A DNA stretch of 64,000 nt from CAZPXH01 sp964591085 (lineage in GTDB: Bacteria; Spirochaetota; Spirochaetia; DSM-27196; CAZPXH01). Position numbers and translations under genes: made by a program. The notes below the pieces were generated by a model. The model ran no database searches. It was not told the origin of the DNA and saw nothing but the letters and a program-made list of their open reading frames with translations. Below, piece by piece: positions 17,339 to 25,295 of the stretch (position 1 is the stretch's first letter; each line of letters begins with the position of its first letter). The stretch covers positions 124,001-188,000 of the forward strand of contig CAZPXH010000002.1 in NCBI GenBank assembly GCA_964591085.1, in the 5' to 3' direction.

Positions 17339-18532
17339 GTGGCGATCTACCGCATGCGGAATCCGATCCGCAACTACGACTGGGGCAGCCGAACCGCAAT
17401 GACGGAGCTCCTGGGAGTGCCCAACCCGCGTAAGGAAGCCCAGGCGGAGCTCTGGATGGGCGCGCATCCCGGGGCGCCCTCTGAGCTGCTCACCGAGGCT
17501 GGCGCTGAGCGCATGGATCTCCTCCTTGCGCGGGATGGAAGAACACTGCCCTTCCTGTTCAAGGTGCTGTCCGCGGCGCGGCCGCTGTCCATTCAGGTCC
17601 ATCCCAGCGCAGAACAGGCCGCGGCGGGCTTTGACCGCGAGGAGGCGGCAGGGATACCGGTGGACGCGCCGCACCGCACCTACCGGGACCGGAATCATAA
17701 GCCGGAGGTGATAGCCGCGCTCACCCGCTTCTGGGCCCTCAAGGGCTTCCGACAGCCGGATCTCATTGCGGCCGACCTGGAGCTCCTTTCAGCTGACACC
17801 GATGACGAGCTCTTCCGCAGCCTCAGTGAGGCGCTCGCGGCGTCGCCGGCCCTTCTGCTGCGGCGCTTGCTGGAGCTGGAACCGGGTGAACGGGACTTCA
17901 TCGCCGCGCGCGCCATGGCCGTGAACGACGTGGAGGGCGATCCGGGCATACCCGGATCAGAAATGCGCTTCAGCTGGGTCAGGCGCATTGCCGGCATGTT
18001 TCCGGGCGATCCCGGGGTGCTTGCGCCCATGGCGCTGCATACCGTTGAGCTTCAGCCGGGTCAGGGTCTGTACCAGCCCGCCGGGGAGCTCCACGCCTAT
18101 CTGGAAGGAACCGGGATTGAACTCATGGCGAACAGCGACAACGTTCTGCGTGCTGGAATCACGGGCAAGCACGTGGATCCTGACGAACTCTTCCACGTTG
18201 CTGACCTTGAGCACCACCCGGTAAGGATCCTGGACCCTGTGGATTCGCTGGGGGGATTCCGCTGTTATCCGTCTCCTGCCGCGGAGTTCCGCCTCTGTGT
18301 GCTGGAGGCGGACGACGTGTATCCCGTGGCAGTGCCGGGTAGCGGTCCGCGAATCCTTCTGTGCGTGCGTGGCGGGTTCAATCTGTCAGGCGCGCATCAG
18401 GCGGAGGAAATGACGCTGGAGCGGGGAGAGAGCCTGTGCATCCTGGGAGAGAGCGCAGGCGAGCTTCAGTTGAGCGGAGCGGGAACGGTCTATCTGGCGA
18501 TGGAAGGGGACGGTGGTTCGGCTACTGGTTGA
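17339..18532 (+). CDS. manA: Mannose-6-phosphate isomerase, class I
   Basis: The zinc enzyme interconverts mannose 6-phosphate and fructose 6-phosphate. The product has about 397 residues. Family features are NPIRNYDWGS at the start, LFKVLSAARPLSIQVHPS with the zinc-binding QVH, and NHKPEVIAALTRFWALKGF. GQGLYQPAGELHAYLEGTGIELMANSDN follows with further metal and substrate residues, then a C-terminal cupin. The start is GTG 17339, with ATG 17354 as an alternative. The last 20 bases overlap the DUF188 gene. It is divergent from galK. Confidence 0.93.
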   Translation: MAIYRMRNPIRNYDWGSRTAMTELLGVPNPRKEAQAELWMGAHPGAPSELLTEAGAERMDLLLARDGRTLPFLFKVLSAARPLSIQVHPSAEQAAAGFDREEAAGIPVDAPHRTYRDRNHKPEVIAALTRFWALKGFRQPDLIAADLELLSADTDDELFRSLSEALAASPALLLRRLLELEPGERDFIAARAMAVNDVEGDPGIPGSEMRFSWVRRIAGMFPGDPGVLAPMALHTVELQPGQGLYQPAGELHAYLEGTGIELMANSDNVLRAGITGKHVDPDELFHVADLEHHPVRILDPVDSLGGFRCYPSPAAEFRLCVLEADDVYPVAVPGSGPRILLCVRGGFNLSGAHQAEEMTLERGESLCILGESAGELQLSGAGTVYLAMEGDGGSATG

Positions 18533-18968
18533 CGGAGACTCGCTCCCCCGCGCGCTCCGGCCGCTCCTGCTCAAGGCACACGAACGGGGACGCATTCAGC
18601 TGGAAGTGTGTTCGCTGAAGTCGCTCCCAGGGATTCCGGTCCAGCTGCAGACCAGGCCGGAGCCCAACCGGAGCGTGGACCACAGCATTGCCGCCCGAGC
18701 GCAGCCGGGCGATCTCGTCCTGACCCGGGACGTGCCGCTGGCGGAGCGCCTGGTGCGTTTGGGCATCAGCGTTGTGAACGACCGTGGCCGGGTGTATACC
18801 GTGGAGTCGGTGGCCGAGTACCGGAGCCAGCGGGATGCTACCATCGCACTGCGGGCCGACGGCCTCCTGCAGGAGGGCAGGCGCTCGGCGGGTGCGGCTG
18901 AGCTGCGGGAATTTGCCAACGCGTTGGACCGCGAGCTTGCTCGCCTGGAACGGGAGAAGGATTCCTGA
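18513..18968 (+). CDS. YaiI/YqxD family protein (DUF188/UPF0178)
   Basis: The product has 151 residues. The start RLLVDGDSLPRALR, the middle RSVDHSIAARAQPGDLVLTRDVPLAERLV and VVNDRGRVYT fit the DUF188 family, a small PIN-like fold with conserved Asp residues. Its biochemical role is not firmly known; a nuclease-like function has been suggested from the fold. Start GTG 18513 lies inside the 3' end of manA and follows AAGGGGA, so it is probably coupled to manA. Confidence 0.8.
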   Translation: MVRLLVDGDSLPRALRPLLLKAHERGRIQLEVCSLKSLPGIPVQLQTRPEPNRSVDHSIAARAQPGDLVLTRDVPLAERLVRLGISVVNDRGRVYTVESVAEYRSQRDATIALRADGLLQEGRRSAGAAELREFANALDRELARLEREKDS

Positions 18969-18977
18969 GTGAAACGC

Positions 18978-19006
18978 TTGATTATTGAGCGCGAGGGCGC
19001 TATAAA
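18978..19006 (+). promoter_or_regulatory. Sigma70-type promoter for the flavodiiron protein gene
   Basis: TTGATT (18978-18983) and TATAAA (19001-19006) are separated by exactly 17 bases, with an AT-rich patch (TATAAATAAAA) unusual for this GC-rich DNA. Transcription would begin near 19013. A ribosome binding site AAGGAG at 19024-19029 follows, with ATG at 19042. Confidence 0.65.
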
Positions 19007-19041
19007 TAAAAGCGTATCGATTTAAGGAGCGTGAAAGCGGC

Positions 19042-20292
19042 ATGAAGTCGACCCAGGTTATTGACGGAGTATTCCGGCTCAGCGCCAACGTGGATGACAT
19101 TCGATTTGAGGGTATCTGGCCGATCCCGAACGGGATTGCAATGAACTCGTACATCGTGAAGGGCGAGAAGTGCGCCATCATTGATGGAGTCTGCGATTGG
19201 GACGGGGTGCCGGAAACGCTGTTTGAGCAGCTGGACCAGATGGACGTTGACGTTAATGACATTGACTACGTCATCGTCAACCACATGGAGCCCGACCATT
19301 CCGGATGGCTCAAGGCATTTGCAAAGATCCGATCAGACTTCACCATTGTGTGCACTGAGAAGGCAGCGGTTCTCCTGGACGCCTTCTACGGGATTGATGA
19401 CGAGCGCGGGTTCACCATTCGCACGGTGAAGTCCGGTGACACGCTGGACCTGGGTGCAGGCCGGGTCCTCCACTTTCAGGAGATCCCCAACGTTCACTGG
19501 CCGGAAACCATGGCCACCTACGATGAGCAGAGCAAGACGCTCTTCCCCTGCGACGCCTTTGGTTCGTTTGGATCCATCGATGATGCTCCCTACGACGATC
19601 AGATCACCCCCGAGCAGATGGAGTGGTTTGAGCAGGAGGCGGTTCGATACTACGCGAACATCGTGGCGGCATTCAGCGGTGCGGTGCAGAAGGCGGTTGA
19701 GAAGCTCGGTCCCCTGGACATCCGAATCATTGCTCCGGGTCACGGAATCGTGTGGCGCAAGGATCCCGGCAAGATCCTGAACGACTACGTCCGCTACGCG
19801 AGCTACTCCAAGGGGCCTGCCAAGCCAATGGTCACGGTGATCTGGGGAAGCATGTACGGAAATACCCGGATGGGCGTAGAACCGGTGGTTCGCGGCCTTG
19901 AGTCAGCCGGGGTAGACGTTGTGGTCCACCAGGTGCCGGAGACTGACGCCAGCTACATCCTGGCAAGCGTGTTTCAGAGCTCGGGGGTTGTCCTGGCAAT
20001 GCCCACCTACGAGTACAAGATGTTCCCGCCGATGGCGGCAATCCTTGACGAGATCGGGAAGAAGAAGATCACTGGTCGCGTCGGGTTCCGCTTTGGCTCC
20101 TACGGCTGGTCCGGCGGTGCGCAGAAGGAACTCGATGAGATTGTGGAGCGAACCAGGATGAAGTGGGACTTCATTGAGCCCCTTGAGTTCAAGGGTCGCC
20201 CCACCGAAGATGACCTGAAGCTCATTGAGAAGCGCGGCCGCGAACTCGGCCAGCGGGTTCAGGAGATGGTCGGCGCGGTGGTAAGCGCCTGA
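19042..20292 (+). CDS. Flavodiiron protein (A-type flavoprotein, FprA-like)
   Basis: The cytoplasmic enzyme reduces O2 to water (and often NO to N2O) and protects anaerobes. The product has 416 residues. The metallo-beta-lactamase-like part carries the di-iron ligands in HMEPDHSG (His81, Glu83, Asp85, His86), NVHWPE (His152), FPCDAFGSFG (Asp171) and APGHGIVW (His234). The flavodoxin part (about 255-410) starts with VIWGSMYGNTRMG, which binds FMN phosphate. No rubredoxin or NADH-oxidase domain is fused, so an external electron donor is needed. It has its own clear promoter. The product fits an anaerobic or facultative organism that meets oxygen. Confidence 0.95.
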   Translation: MKSTQVIDGVFRLSANVDDIRFEGIWPIPNGIAMNSYIVKGEKCAIIDGVCDWDGVPETLFEQLDQMDVDVNDIDYVIVNHMEPDHSGWLKAFAKIRSDFTIVCTEKAAVLLDAFYGIDDERGFTIRTVKSGDTLDLGAGRVLHFQEIPNVHWPETMATYDEQSKTLFPCDAFGSFGSIDDAPYDDQITPEQMEWFEQEAVRYYANIVAAFSGAVQKAVEKLGPLDIRIIAPGHGIVWRKDPGKILNDYVRYASYSKGPAKPMVTVIWGSMYGNTRMGVEPVVRGLESAGVDVVVHQVPETDASYILASVFQSSGVVLAMPTYEYKMFPPMAAILDEIGKKKITGRVGFRFGSYGWSGGAQKELDEIVERTRMKWDFIEPLEFKGRPTEDDLKLIEKRGRELGQRVQEMVGAVVSA

Positions 20293-20370
20293 TCCACTGT
20301 CCCTGAGCCCCTGGGGTGCGGAGCCTGTAGGGTGCTGAGCACCTGGGGGCGCTGAGGCCCCTTGGAGGCC
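20293..20370. terminator. Hairpin-rich convergent intergenic region
   Basis: The 78 bases between two converging genes hold several stems: GTGC-TGA-GCAC, GGGGC-GCTGAG-GCCCC, and outer arms GTAGGG/CCCTAC. A 14-base imperfect direct repeat (CTGAGCCCCTGGGG at 20303 and CTGAGCACCTGGGG at 20335) is part of it. There is no T-run, so a bidirectional terminator is likely but unproven. Confidence 0.4.
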
Positions 20371-21189
20371 CTACACGAGAAAACCGGCGGTTTGCAGCGC
20401 GTCCCGGAACTCCCGGGACGCGTTTGTGTTCCCGGCAAGCTCCGCAGATGTGATCCGGTGGAGCCGTCTGCCCGAGATGAGCATGAGCTTGTCCGCCCAG
20501 TCCACAGCGAGCGGGAGATCGTGGATGGAGCAGATCACAAGCCGTCCTCCCTCCCGGGCCTCCGCGGAAAGCGCTTGCATGGCAGACCGAGTGCTCCGTG
20601 TGTCCAGGTGGAGCAGGGGTTCGTCCGCAAGGAGCACCGGGGTCTCCTGCAGCACACTCCGCGCCAGAAACGCCCGCTGACGCTGTCCGTCCGAAAGTTC
20701 GGCAAGCCTCCGGTCCTCCAGGGACTCAAGTCCCAGGGCCGCAAGCACCGCGGCCCGGCGCTCGGCGCCCCCCGCTGCGCTGACGCCAACCCGGTAACCT
20801 CCGTTCGGGAGCCCCGACGGCCGGGGATTGAGGAGCAGCAGCTCATTAAGCCGAAGCGCACCTGGTGCCGGCTGCCGTGACAGCAGGACGGAGACCAGCA
20901 TCGCGCGATCCGGCGGAGAAAGCTGTGCCGGGTTGCGGCCGCAGATCCTGACTTCGCCGGAGAGCGGGGCCAGCCTACCGGCCAGACAGGCCAGAAGCGT
21001 GGATTTCCCTCTGCCGTTCTCCCCAAGAAGCGCTACCGTTTGGCCCCCTGCCTGTGCACCGATTGCCCCGGAATCTCGGGCTGCACCGACAACGTGCGGC
21101 TCACGAGTCTCGCCGAGGTCGCCGGTAACTGGCGCAAACAGCGGCTGCCCCCAACCCACCGTCAGGTCCCGGAACGAAAGCAGGCTCAT
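20371..21189 (-). CDS. Iron/cobalamin-type ABC transporter ATPase
   Basis: The ATPase has 272 residues and energises uptake through the neighbouring FecCD permease. Motifs: Walker A LLGENGRGKST (Arg where Ala is usual in NGAGKST), a Q-loop region, a signature read as LSDGQRQRAFLARS, Walker B VLLADEP and the switch ICSIHDLP. ATG 21189 overlaps the permease stop by four bases (ATGA), so the two are translationally coupled. A longer in-frame start at 21228 would lie inside the permease gene and is less likely. It is last in the operon asnS - binding protein - permease - ATPase. Confidence 0.88.
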   Translation of the reverse strand: MSLLSFRDLTVGWGQPLFAPVTGDLGETREPHVVGAARDSGAIGAQAGGQTVALLGENGRGKSTLLACLAGRLAPLSGEVRICGRNPAQLSPPDRAMLVSVLLSRQPAPGALRLNELLLLNPRPSGLPNGGYRVGVSAAGGAERRAAVLAALGLESLEDRRLAELSDGQRQRAFLARSVLQETPVLLADEPLLHLDTRSTRSAMQALSAEAREGGRLVICSIHDLPLAVDWADKLMLISGRRLHRITSAELAGNTNASREFRDALQTAGFLV

Positions 21190-22277
21190 GGACCCTGCCA
21201 CCAGGTGCTGACCCGCAGGATGACCCACGCCAACACCGGGGTTCCCGCTATCGCAAGTACCGCGTTGAGCGGGAGTACCGTGCTTGTGCCCGGCAGCCGG
21301 GCGATGACATCCGCAGCAAGGGCCAGCATCGCGCCCGTGACGGCCGCCATCGGAAGCAGGTGACGGTGTGTGGCGCGGCCCGCCGCAGCCCGCGCAAGAT
21401 GCGGGGCAGCTACGCCCACAAAACTGATCGGACCCGCCACTGCCGTGACCGTACCGGCGAGCATGCCCGCCAGCAGGACCAGCAGCCCGCGGGTACGCCG
21501 GACCGGCACCCCGATGCTTTCCGCGTACACCTCACCAAGCAGAAATGCGTCCAGGCGCGGGGCGAGTGCGGCTGCCGCGATCAGCCCGGCGACGGTGATC
21601 GTCAGGAGCACAAGCAGCCCACCGCCCCGTGTGGCGGAAAACGAGCCGTAGGTCCATCCGAGGTAGGACTGCACGGCGCCCGGCCGCGCGAACTGAACGA
21701 GGATGCTGACAATCCCATTCCCCAGGAATCCAAGGAGCACTCCCAGAAGCAGCAGGGAAGCGACGTCCCGGACCCGGCGTGCAAGGAGCAACAGGACCAG
21801 CAGGACCATCACTGCGCCCCCGGCTGCGGCAAGTGAAATCCCCAACGCGCCGGGTAGCCCCGCGCTTCCAGCGGCGGCAAAGGGAGAAAAGGGGCTTGCA
21901 GCGCTACCAAGCACTACCAGCGCAACCATGAGGCTTGCCCCCGCGTTTACTCCCAGGATGGAGGGGCCGGCGAGGGGATTGGCGAACAGCGTCTGCATCA
22001 GGAGGCCCGCCACAGCAAGAGCTGCACCCCCGGCAAGGGCCGTCACCGTCCTGGGAAGCCTCAGGGAGTACACAATTCGGGATGCCGGGTCACCATCCGG
22101 ACCAGCGACGATTGCCTGCAGGATTTCAATCGGGGAGAGTGAGACGGACCCCAGCAGGACTGATGCAAGGATCAGCGACGCAACACACCACAGCGCAATG
22201 ACAAGCCGATGGCGGTAGGACAAACCCTTGGGGCCGGCGCGCTCAGTTTCCGAGGCGGCGATAGTAGGTGAACTCAC
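21186..22277 (-). CDS. FecCD-family ABC transporter permease
   Basis: This integral membrane protein of 363 residues has about nine to ten hydrophobic helices and would import iron-siderophore, haem or vitamin B12. Family features are YSLRLPRTVTALAGGAALAVAGLLMQTLFANPLAGPSILGV-like sequence near residues 70-115, and GVPVRRTRGLLVLLAG with VAGPISFVGVAAPHLAR near residues 255-305. That last segment contains the coupling region that touches the ATPase. It overlaps the binding-protein gene by 35 bases upstream and the ATPase by four bases downstream. The substrate cannot be decided from sequence. Confidence 0.92.
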   Translation of the reverse strand: MSSPTIAASETERAGPKGLSYRHRLVIALWCVASLILASVLLGSVSLSPIEILQAIVAGPDGDPASRIVYSLRLPRTVTALAGGAALAVAGLLMQTLFANPLAGPSILGVNAGASLMVALVVLGSAASPFSPFAAAGSAGLPGALGISLAAAGGAVMVLLVLLLLARRVRDVASLLLLGVLLGFLGNGIVSILVQFARPGAVQSYLGWTYGSFSATRGGGLLVLLTITVAGLIAAAALAPRLDAFLLGEVYAESIGVPVRRTRGLLVLLAGMLAGTVTAVAGPISFVGVAAPHLARAAAGRATHRHLLPMAAVTGAMLALAADVIARLPGTSTVLPLNAVLAIAGTPVLAWVILRVSTWWQGP

Positions 22278-23541
22278 CCTCGTCCAGCAGGCCGGGGCGG
22301 AAGATGCGAATCAGGTCTGCAAGGACTGCATCCACAAAGAGCGAGCCGGACTCAAAGTAGTCGTTCCCACCCACCGGGCTCACCCGAAGGATGTGGTTCC
22401 AGACCTCGCCGGCGGTGACCGGCGGAAGCTCGGCAAAGCGTGGGTCCACCGCAACGAGCTCGGCAAGCGAGGCAGCGATCCCCGGGTTGATCCAGACGTC
22501 AGCCTGTGCACCCCGGGAGAGCACGCTCTCGAGGTCAACGGGCACTCCGCCGGTGCCTCCAAGGTCAGAGAACAGGTAATTGCCACCGGCATCCGAAATC
22601 AACCGCGCAACGTAGCTGTTCCCGCCCGCCATGAACCAGGTTCCCTGGAACGGCGCGTTGATCAGCACTCCCGGCGAGTCCGCTTCACTGTGCTGGGCTA
22701 CCCGCTCGGCGAGCTCGGTGTAGCGCTCAGCCACTCCATCCACTATTTCCTGCGCCTCCGCCATCCGGTCAAAGAGCGCTCCGAACAGGAGCACCCACTC
22801 CGCCCGTCCCAGTGGAGAAGTCTCCAGCCAATCCGTCGCTACGAGCGCCGGGATGCCCGCGCCGGAAAGCACGCCGATCGGATCAAACTGGCCGCCAAAG
22901 CTGTTTGCCACCACCAGCTCTACCCCGAGGGCAACGAGCGTCTCGGTATCCACGGCAGAACCGCCACCAACCGCCGTCACGTCTCCGGCTTCACCCGCCG
23001 CTCGGACAAGCGGGCTGAACACAAAGTCAAGGTTGTCCACGGCCACCAGCCGCTCAAGCTCGCCGAGCTCAACGATGGGCGGCAGAAAGGTAGTGGAGAG
23101 GCTCGCGAGACGGGTTACCGGGATCCGGATTATCTGATTGTCCTCAGCGGGCTGCACCAGCGCGGGGTCCCGCGCAAGGAGGTAGGTCAGCGATTCTCCC
23201 GTTCCCGGACCGCCGGGGAGGACGTTCACCCGGAAGCCCCAGTCAGTCTCCTGGATGCTGAGGGTCTCAGAGAACGATATGAGCTCCGCGCCGGATTCGG
23301 GAGCCGACGACTCCTGTGATTCCGGTCCCGCCTGGGCACCTGCCGGCGGGCCACCGGACCCGGCTTCTTCCGCAAGACCTGCCCCGAACAGCGGCGTGAC
23401 TCCAAGGAGTCCCGCTATGAGCACTGCCAGGGGCAAACGGTTGCCGAGGGAACCACGGCCGGGCCGTGAACGGACGTGTATTGAACCAACGGCTGCGCCG
23501 CGCGGACCAGCACTTGCCAGTGACAACGACTGATGCTTCAT
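22243..23541 (-). CDS. ABC transporter substrate-binding protein (FecB/BtuF-like)
   Basis: The product has 432 residues. A long basic N-terminus is followed by a hydrophobic export signal (LPLAVLIAGLLGVTPLFGAG). A Gly/Ala/Pro/Ser/Glu-rich linker (about 60-85) precedes the binding domain. The fold of periplasmic iron-complex binding proteins is suggested by IIRIPVTRLASLSTTFLPPIVELGELERLVAV, GVELVVANSF and LISDAGGNYLFSDLGGTGGVPVDLE. No lipobox Cys is visible in the signal region, so it may be soluble in the periplasm or anchored by its uncleaved helix. It begins five bases after asnS. Confidence 0.85.
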   Translation of the reverse strand: MKHQSLSLASAGPRGAAVGSIHVRSRPGRGSLGNRLPLAVLIAGLLGVTPLFGAGLAEEAGSGGPPAGAQAGPESQESSAPESGAELISFSETLSIQETDWGFRVNVLPGGPGTGESLTYLLARDPALVQPAEDNQIIRIPVTRLASLSTTFLPPIVELGELERLVAVDNLDFVFSPLVRAAGEAGDVTAVGGGSAVDTETLVALGVELVVANSFGGQFDPIGVLSGAGIPALVATDWLETSPLGRAEWVLLFGALFDRMAEAQEIVDGVAERYTELAERVAQHSEADSPGVLINAPFQGTWFMAGGNSYVARLISDAGGNYLFSDLGGTGGVPVDLESVLSRGAQADVWINPGIAASLAELVAVDPRFAELPPVTAGEVWNHILRVSPVGGNDYFESGSLFVDAVLADLIRIFRPGLLDEGEFTYYRRLGN

Positions 23542-23546
23542 TCTCG

Positions 23547-24896
23547 TTAGAAGATGGCGGAACCGGCGCTTCTGGGGAAGGGAATTACGTCCCGAATGTT
23601 CTGCATTCCGGTGACGTACTGCACCACCCGCTCAAAGCCCACGCCAAAGCCGGAGTGCGGAACCGTTCCGTAGCGGCGCAGATCCAGATACCACCAGTAG
23701 ACCTCCGGATCCAGGCCCAGCTCGGTGATTCGGCGTTCAAGCACGTCAAGCCGGTGCTCACGCTGGCTGCCCCCGATGATCTCGCCGAGGCGCGGGACCA
23801 GCAGGTCGGTGGCCCGCACGGTACGTCCGTCATCGTTTGCGTACATGTAGAACGCCTTGAGACCGACGGGGTAGTCAGTCACCGCTACTGGCCCGCCAAA
23901 GACGGTCTCCGTCAGGTACCGCTCGTGCTCGCTCTGCAGGTCCGCGCCCCACTCCGGCGTGAACGCAAAATCCACCGTGGCCTTCTGCAGTTCTGCCACC
24001 GCATCAGTGTAGGTGATCCGCTGGGTCGGCCGGTCCAGCAGAGCCTGGAGGGAGGCAAGCAGGCCGGGCTCAATACGCTGGTCAAAGAAGGCCATGTCCT
24101 CCTCGCAGGAGGAAAGTACGGCAGCCACCTGGAAGCGCAGAAAGTCCCCAGCCAGCGCAATCAGGCCGTCTAGATCCATCCACGCCGCCTCCGGCTCAAT
24201 CATCCAGAACTCCGCGAGGTGCCGCGTGGTGTTGCTGTTCTCCGCTCGGAAAGTCGGTCCAAAAGTGTAGACTCGTTCCAGTGCGCTTGCGTAGGTCTCC
24301 ACGTTCAGCTGTCCGCTAACCGTGAGGAAGGCTGGCTTGCCAAAAAAGCCTTCCTCGGGCGCCGGGGATGCCTCCACACGAAACATCGCCCCTGCTCCCT
24401 CAGCGTCGCTGGCGGTGATGATGGGCGTATGGACCCAGAGGTAGCCGCGCTCCTGAAAGAACTGGTGGACAGCCATTGAGAGCGCGTTTCTCACCCGAGC
24501 AACTGCTCCAAAGGTGTTGGTCCTCGGGCGCAGGTGGGCAATCTCGCGCAGGAACTCAAAGCTGTGCCGCTTCTTCTGCAACGGGTAGCTCTCCGCGGGT
24601 GCCGGTCCCACCAGGCTCACCGAGTCGGCTGCCAGCTCCACTGCCTGCCTCCCGCCTGGAGACTCCCGAAGGATGCCGTGCGCAATGACTGAGACCCCGG
24701 TTGCAACCCCTTCAAGCTGGTCCCGGAGGGCCTCCTCCACCACCACCTGCAGGCCACTGAGCCGGGAGCCGTCGTTGATCTCCAGAAAGCTCACAGCCTT
24801 TGCGTCCCGGCGGGTCCGCACCCAGCCCCGCACCGTCACCTCGGTACCGGGCGGAAGTGCTCCGCCGAGAACCGCGGCAATCCGTACTGATTCCAT
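23547..24896 (-). CDS. asnS: Asparaginyl-tRNA synthetase
   Basis: The class IIb enzyme charges tRNA-Asn with asparagine. The product has 449 residues. The N-terminal OB-fold anticodon domain (VTVRGWVRTRRDAK, FLEINDGS) is followed by the catalytic core: motif 2 region FGPTFRAENSNTTRHLAEFWMIEPE and motif 3 GFGVGFERVVQYVTG. The RAENSNTTRHL sequence is typical of AsnS rather than AspS. ATG 24896 (MESVRI) matches the usual family start; an upstream GTG would add six residues. It is divergent from the ArsC-like gene and is followed at once by the iron-type ABC genes, an unusual partner set. Confidence 0.96.
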   Translation of the reverse strand: MESVRIAAVLGGALPPGTEVTVRGWVRTRRDAKAVSFLEINDGSRLSGLQVVVEEALRDQLEGVATGVSVIAHGILRESPGGRQAVELAADSVSLVGPAPAESYPLQKKRHSFEFLREIAHLRPRTNTFGAVARVRNALSMAVHQFFQERGYLWVHTPIITASDAEGAGAMFRVEASPAPEEGFFGKPAFLTVSGQLNVETYASALERVYTFGPTFRAENSNTTRHLAEFWMIEPEAAWMDLDGLIALAGDFLRFQVAAVLSSCEEDMAFFDQRIEPGLLASLQALLDRPTQRITYTDAVAELQKATVDFAFTPEWGADLQSEHERYLTETVFGGPVAVTDYPVGLKAFYMYANDDGRTVRATDLLVPRLGEIIGGSQREHRLDVLERRITELGLDPEVYWWYLDLRRYGTVPHSGFGVGFERVVQYVTGMQNIRDVIPFPRSAGSAIF

Positions 24897-24962
24897 GGCA
24901 GACCCGACTACCACAGCTTTGCCGCTTGCACAAGCCAGGGTGGCTGGCTACGGTCGTCCGCT

Positions 24963-25295
24963 GTGATCCAGATCATCGGAACACGGAAGAACGCACAGAC
25001 GCGGCAGGCAATCCGCTGGTTCAAGGAGCGCCGGATAGAGGTGCAGTTCCGCGATCTCTCGGACAAGGTGCTCGCGCGCGGTGAGTTGGAGAACATTGCC
25101 CGTGCGATGGGAGGCGATCGGATCCTGGACGAGGACAGCAGAGCCTACGCCAAGCGCGGGCTTGCCTGGATGGACTTTGATCCGCTGGACGAGATCATGC
25201 GTGACAACGACCTTCTGCTGCAGCCGGTGGTTCGGGAAAAGAACCGGATGTGCCTCGGTTCCGCTGCCGGCTGCTGGGAAGAGCTGGCAGGGTGA
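24963..25295 (+). CDS. ArsC/Spx-family thioredoxin-fold protein lacking the catalytic Cys
   Basis: The product has 110 residues with the ArsC/Spx fold: an opening MIQIIGTRKNAQTRQAIRWF, KERRIEVQFRDLSDK, and a C-terminal DNDLLLQPVVR region where ArsC carries its PxR-like end. The active-site Cys that normally follows the first strand (as in KCxKTR) is absent; the loop reads RKNAQTR. Arsenate reduction by the usual chemistry is therefore unlikely, and a regulatory or other role is possible. GTG 24963 is the start. It overlaps the next gene by four bases (GTGA), so it is coupled to DAHP synthase. Confidence 0.75.
   Translation: MIQIIGTRKNAQTRQAIRWFKERRIEVQFRDLSDKVLARGELENIARAMGGDRILDEDSRAYAKRGLAWMDFDPLDEIMRDNDLLLQPVVREKNRMCLGSAAGCWEELAG

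Noticed and set aside
24926..24954. TTGCAC-17-TACGGT before the ArsC-like gene
   Set aside because: The -10 is poor and would start transcription almost on the start codon; too weak to list.
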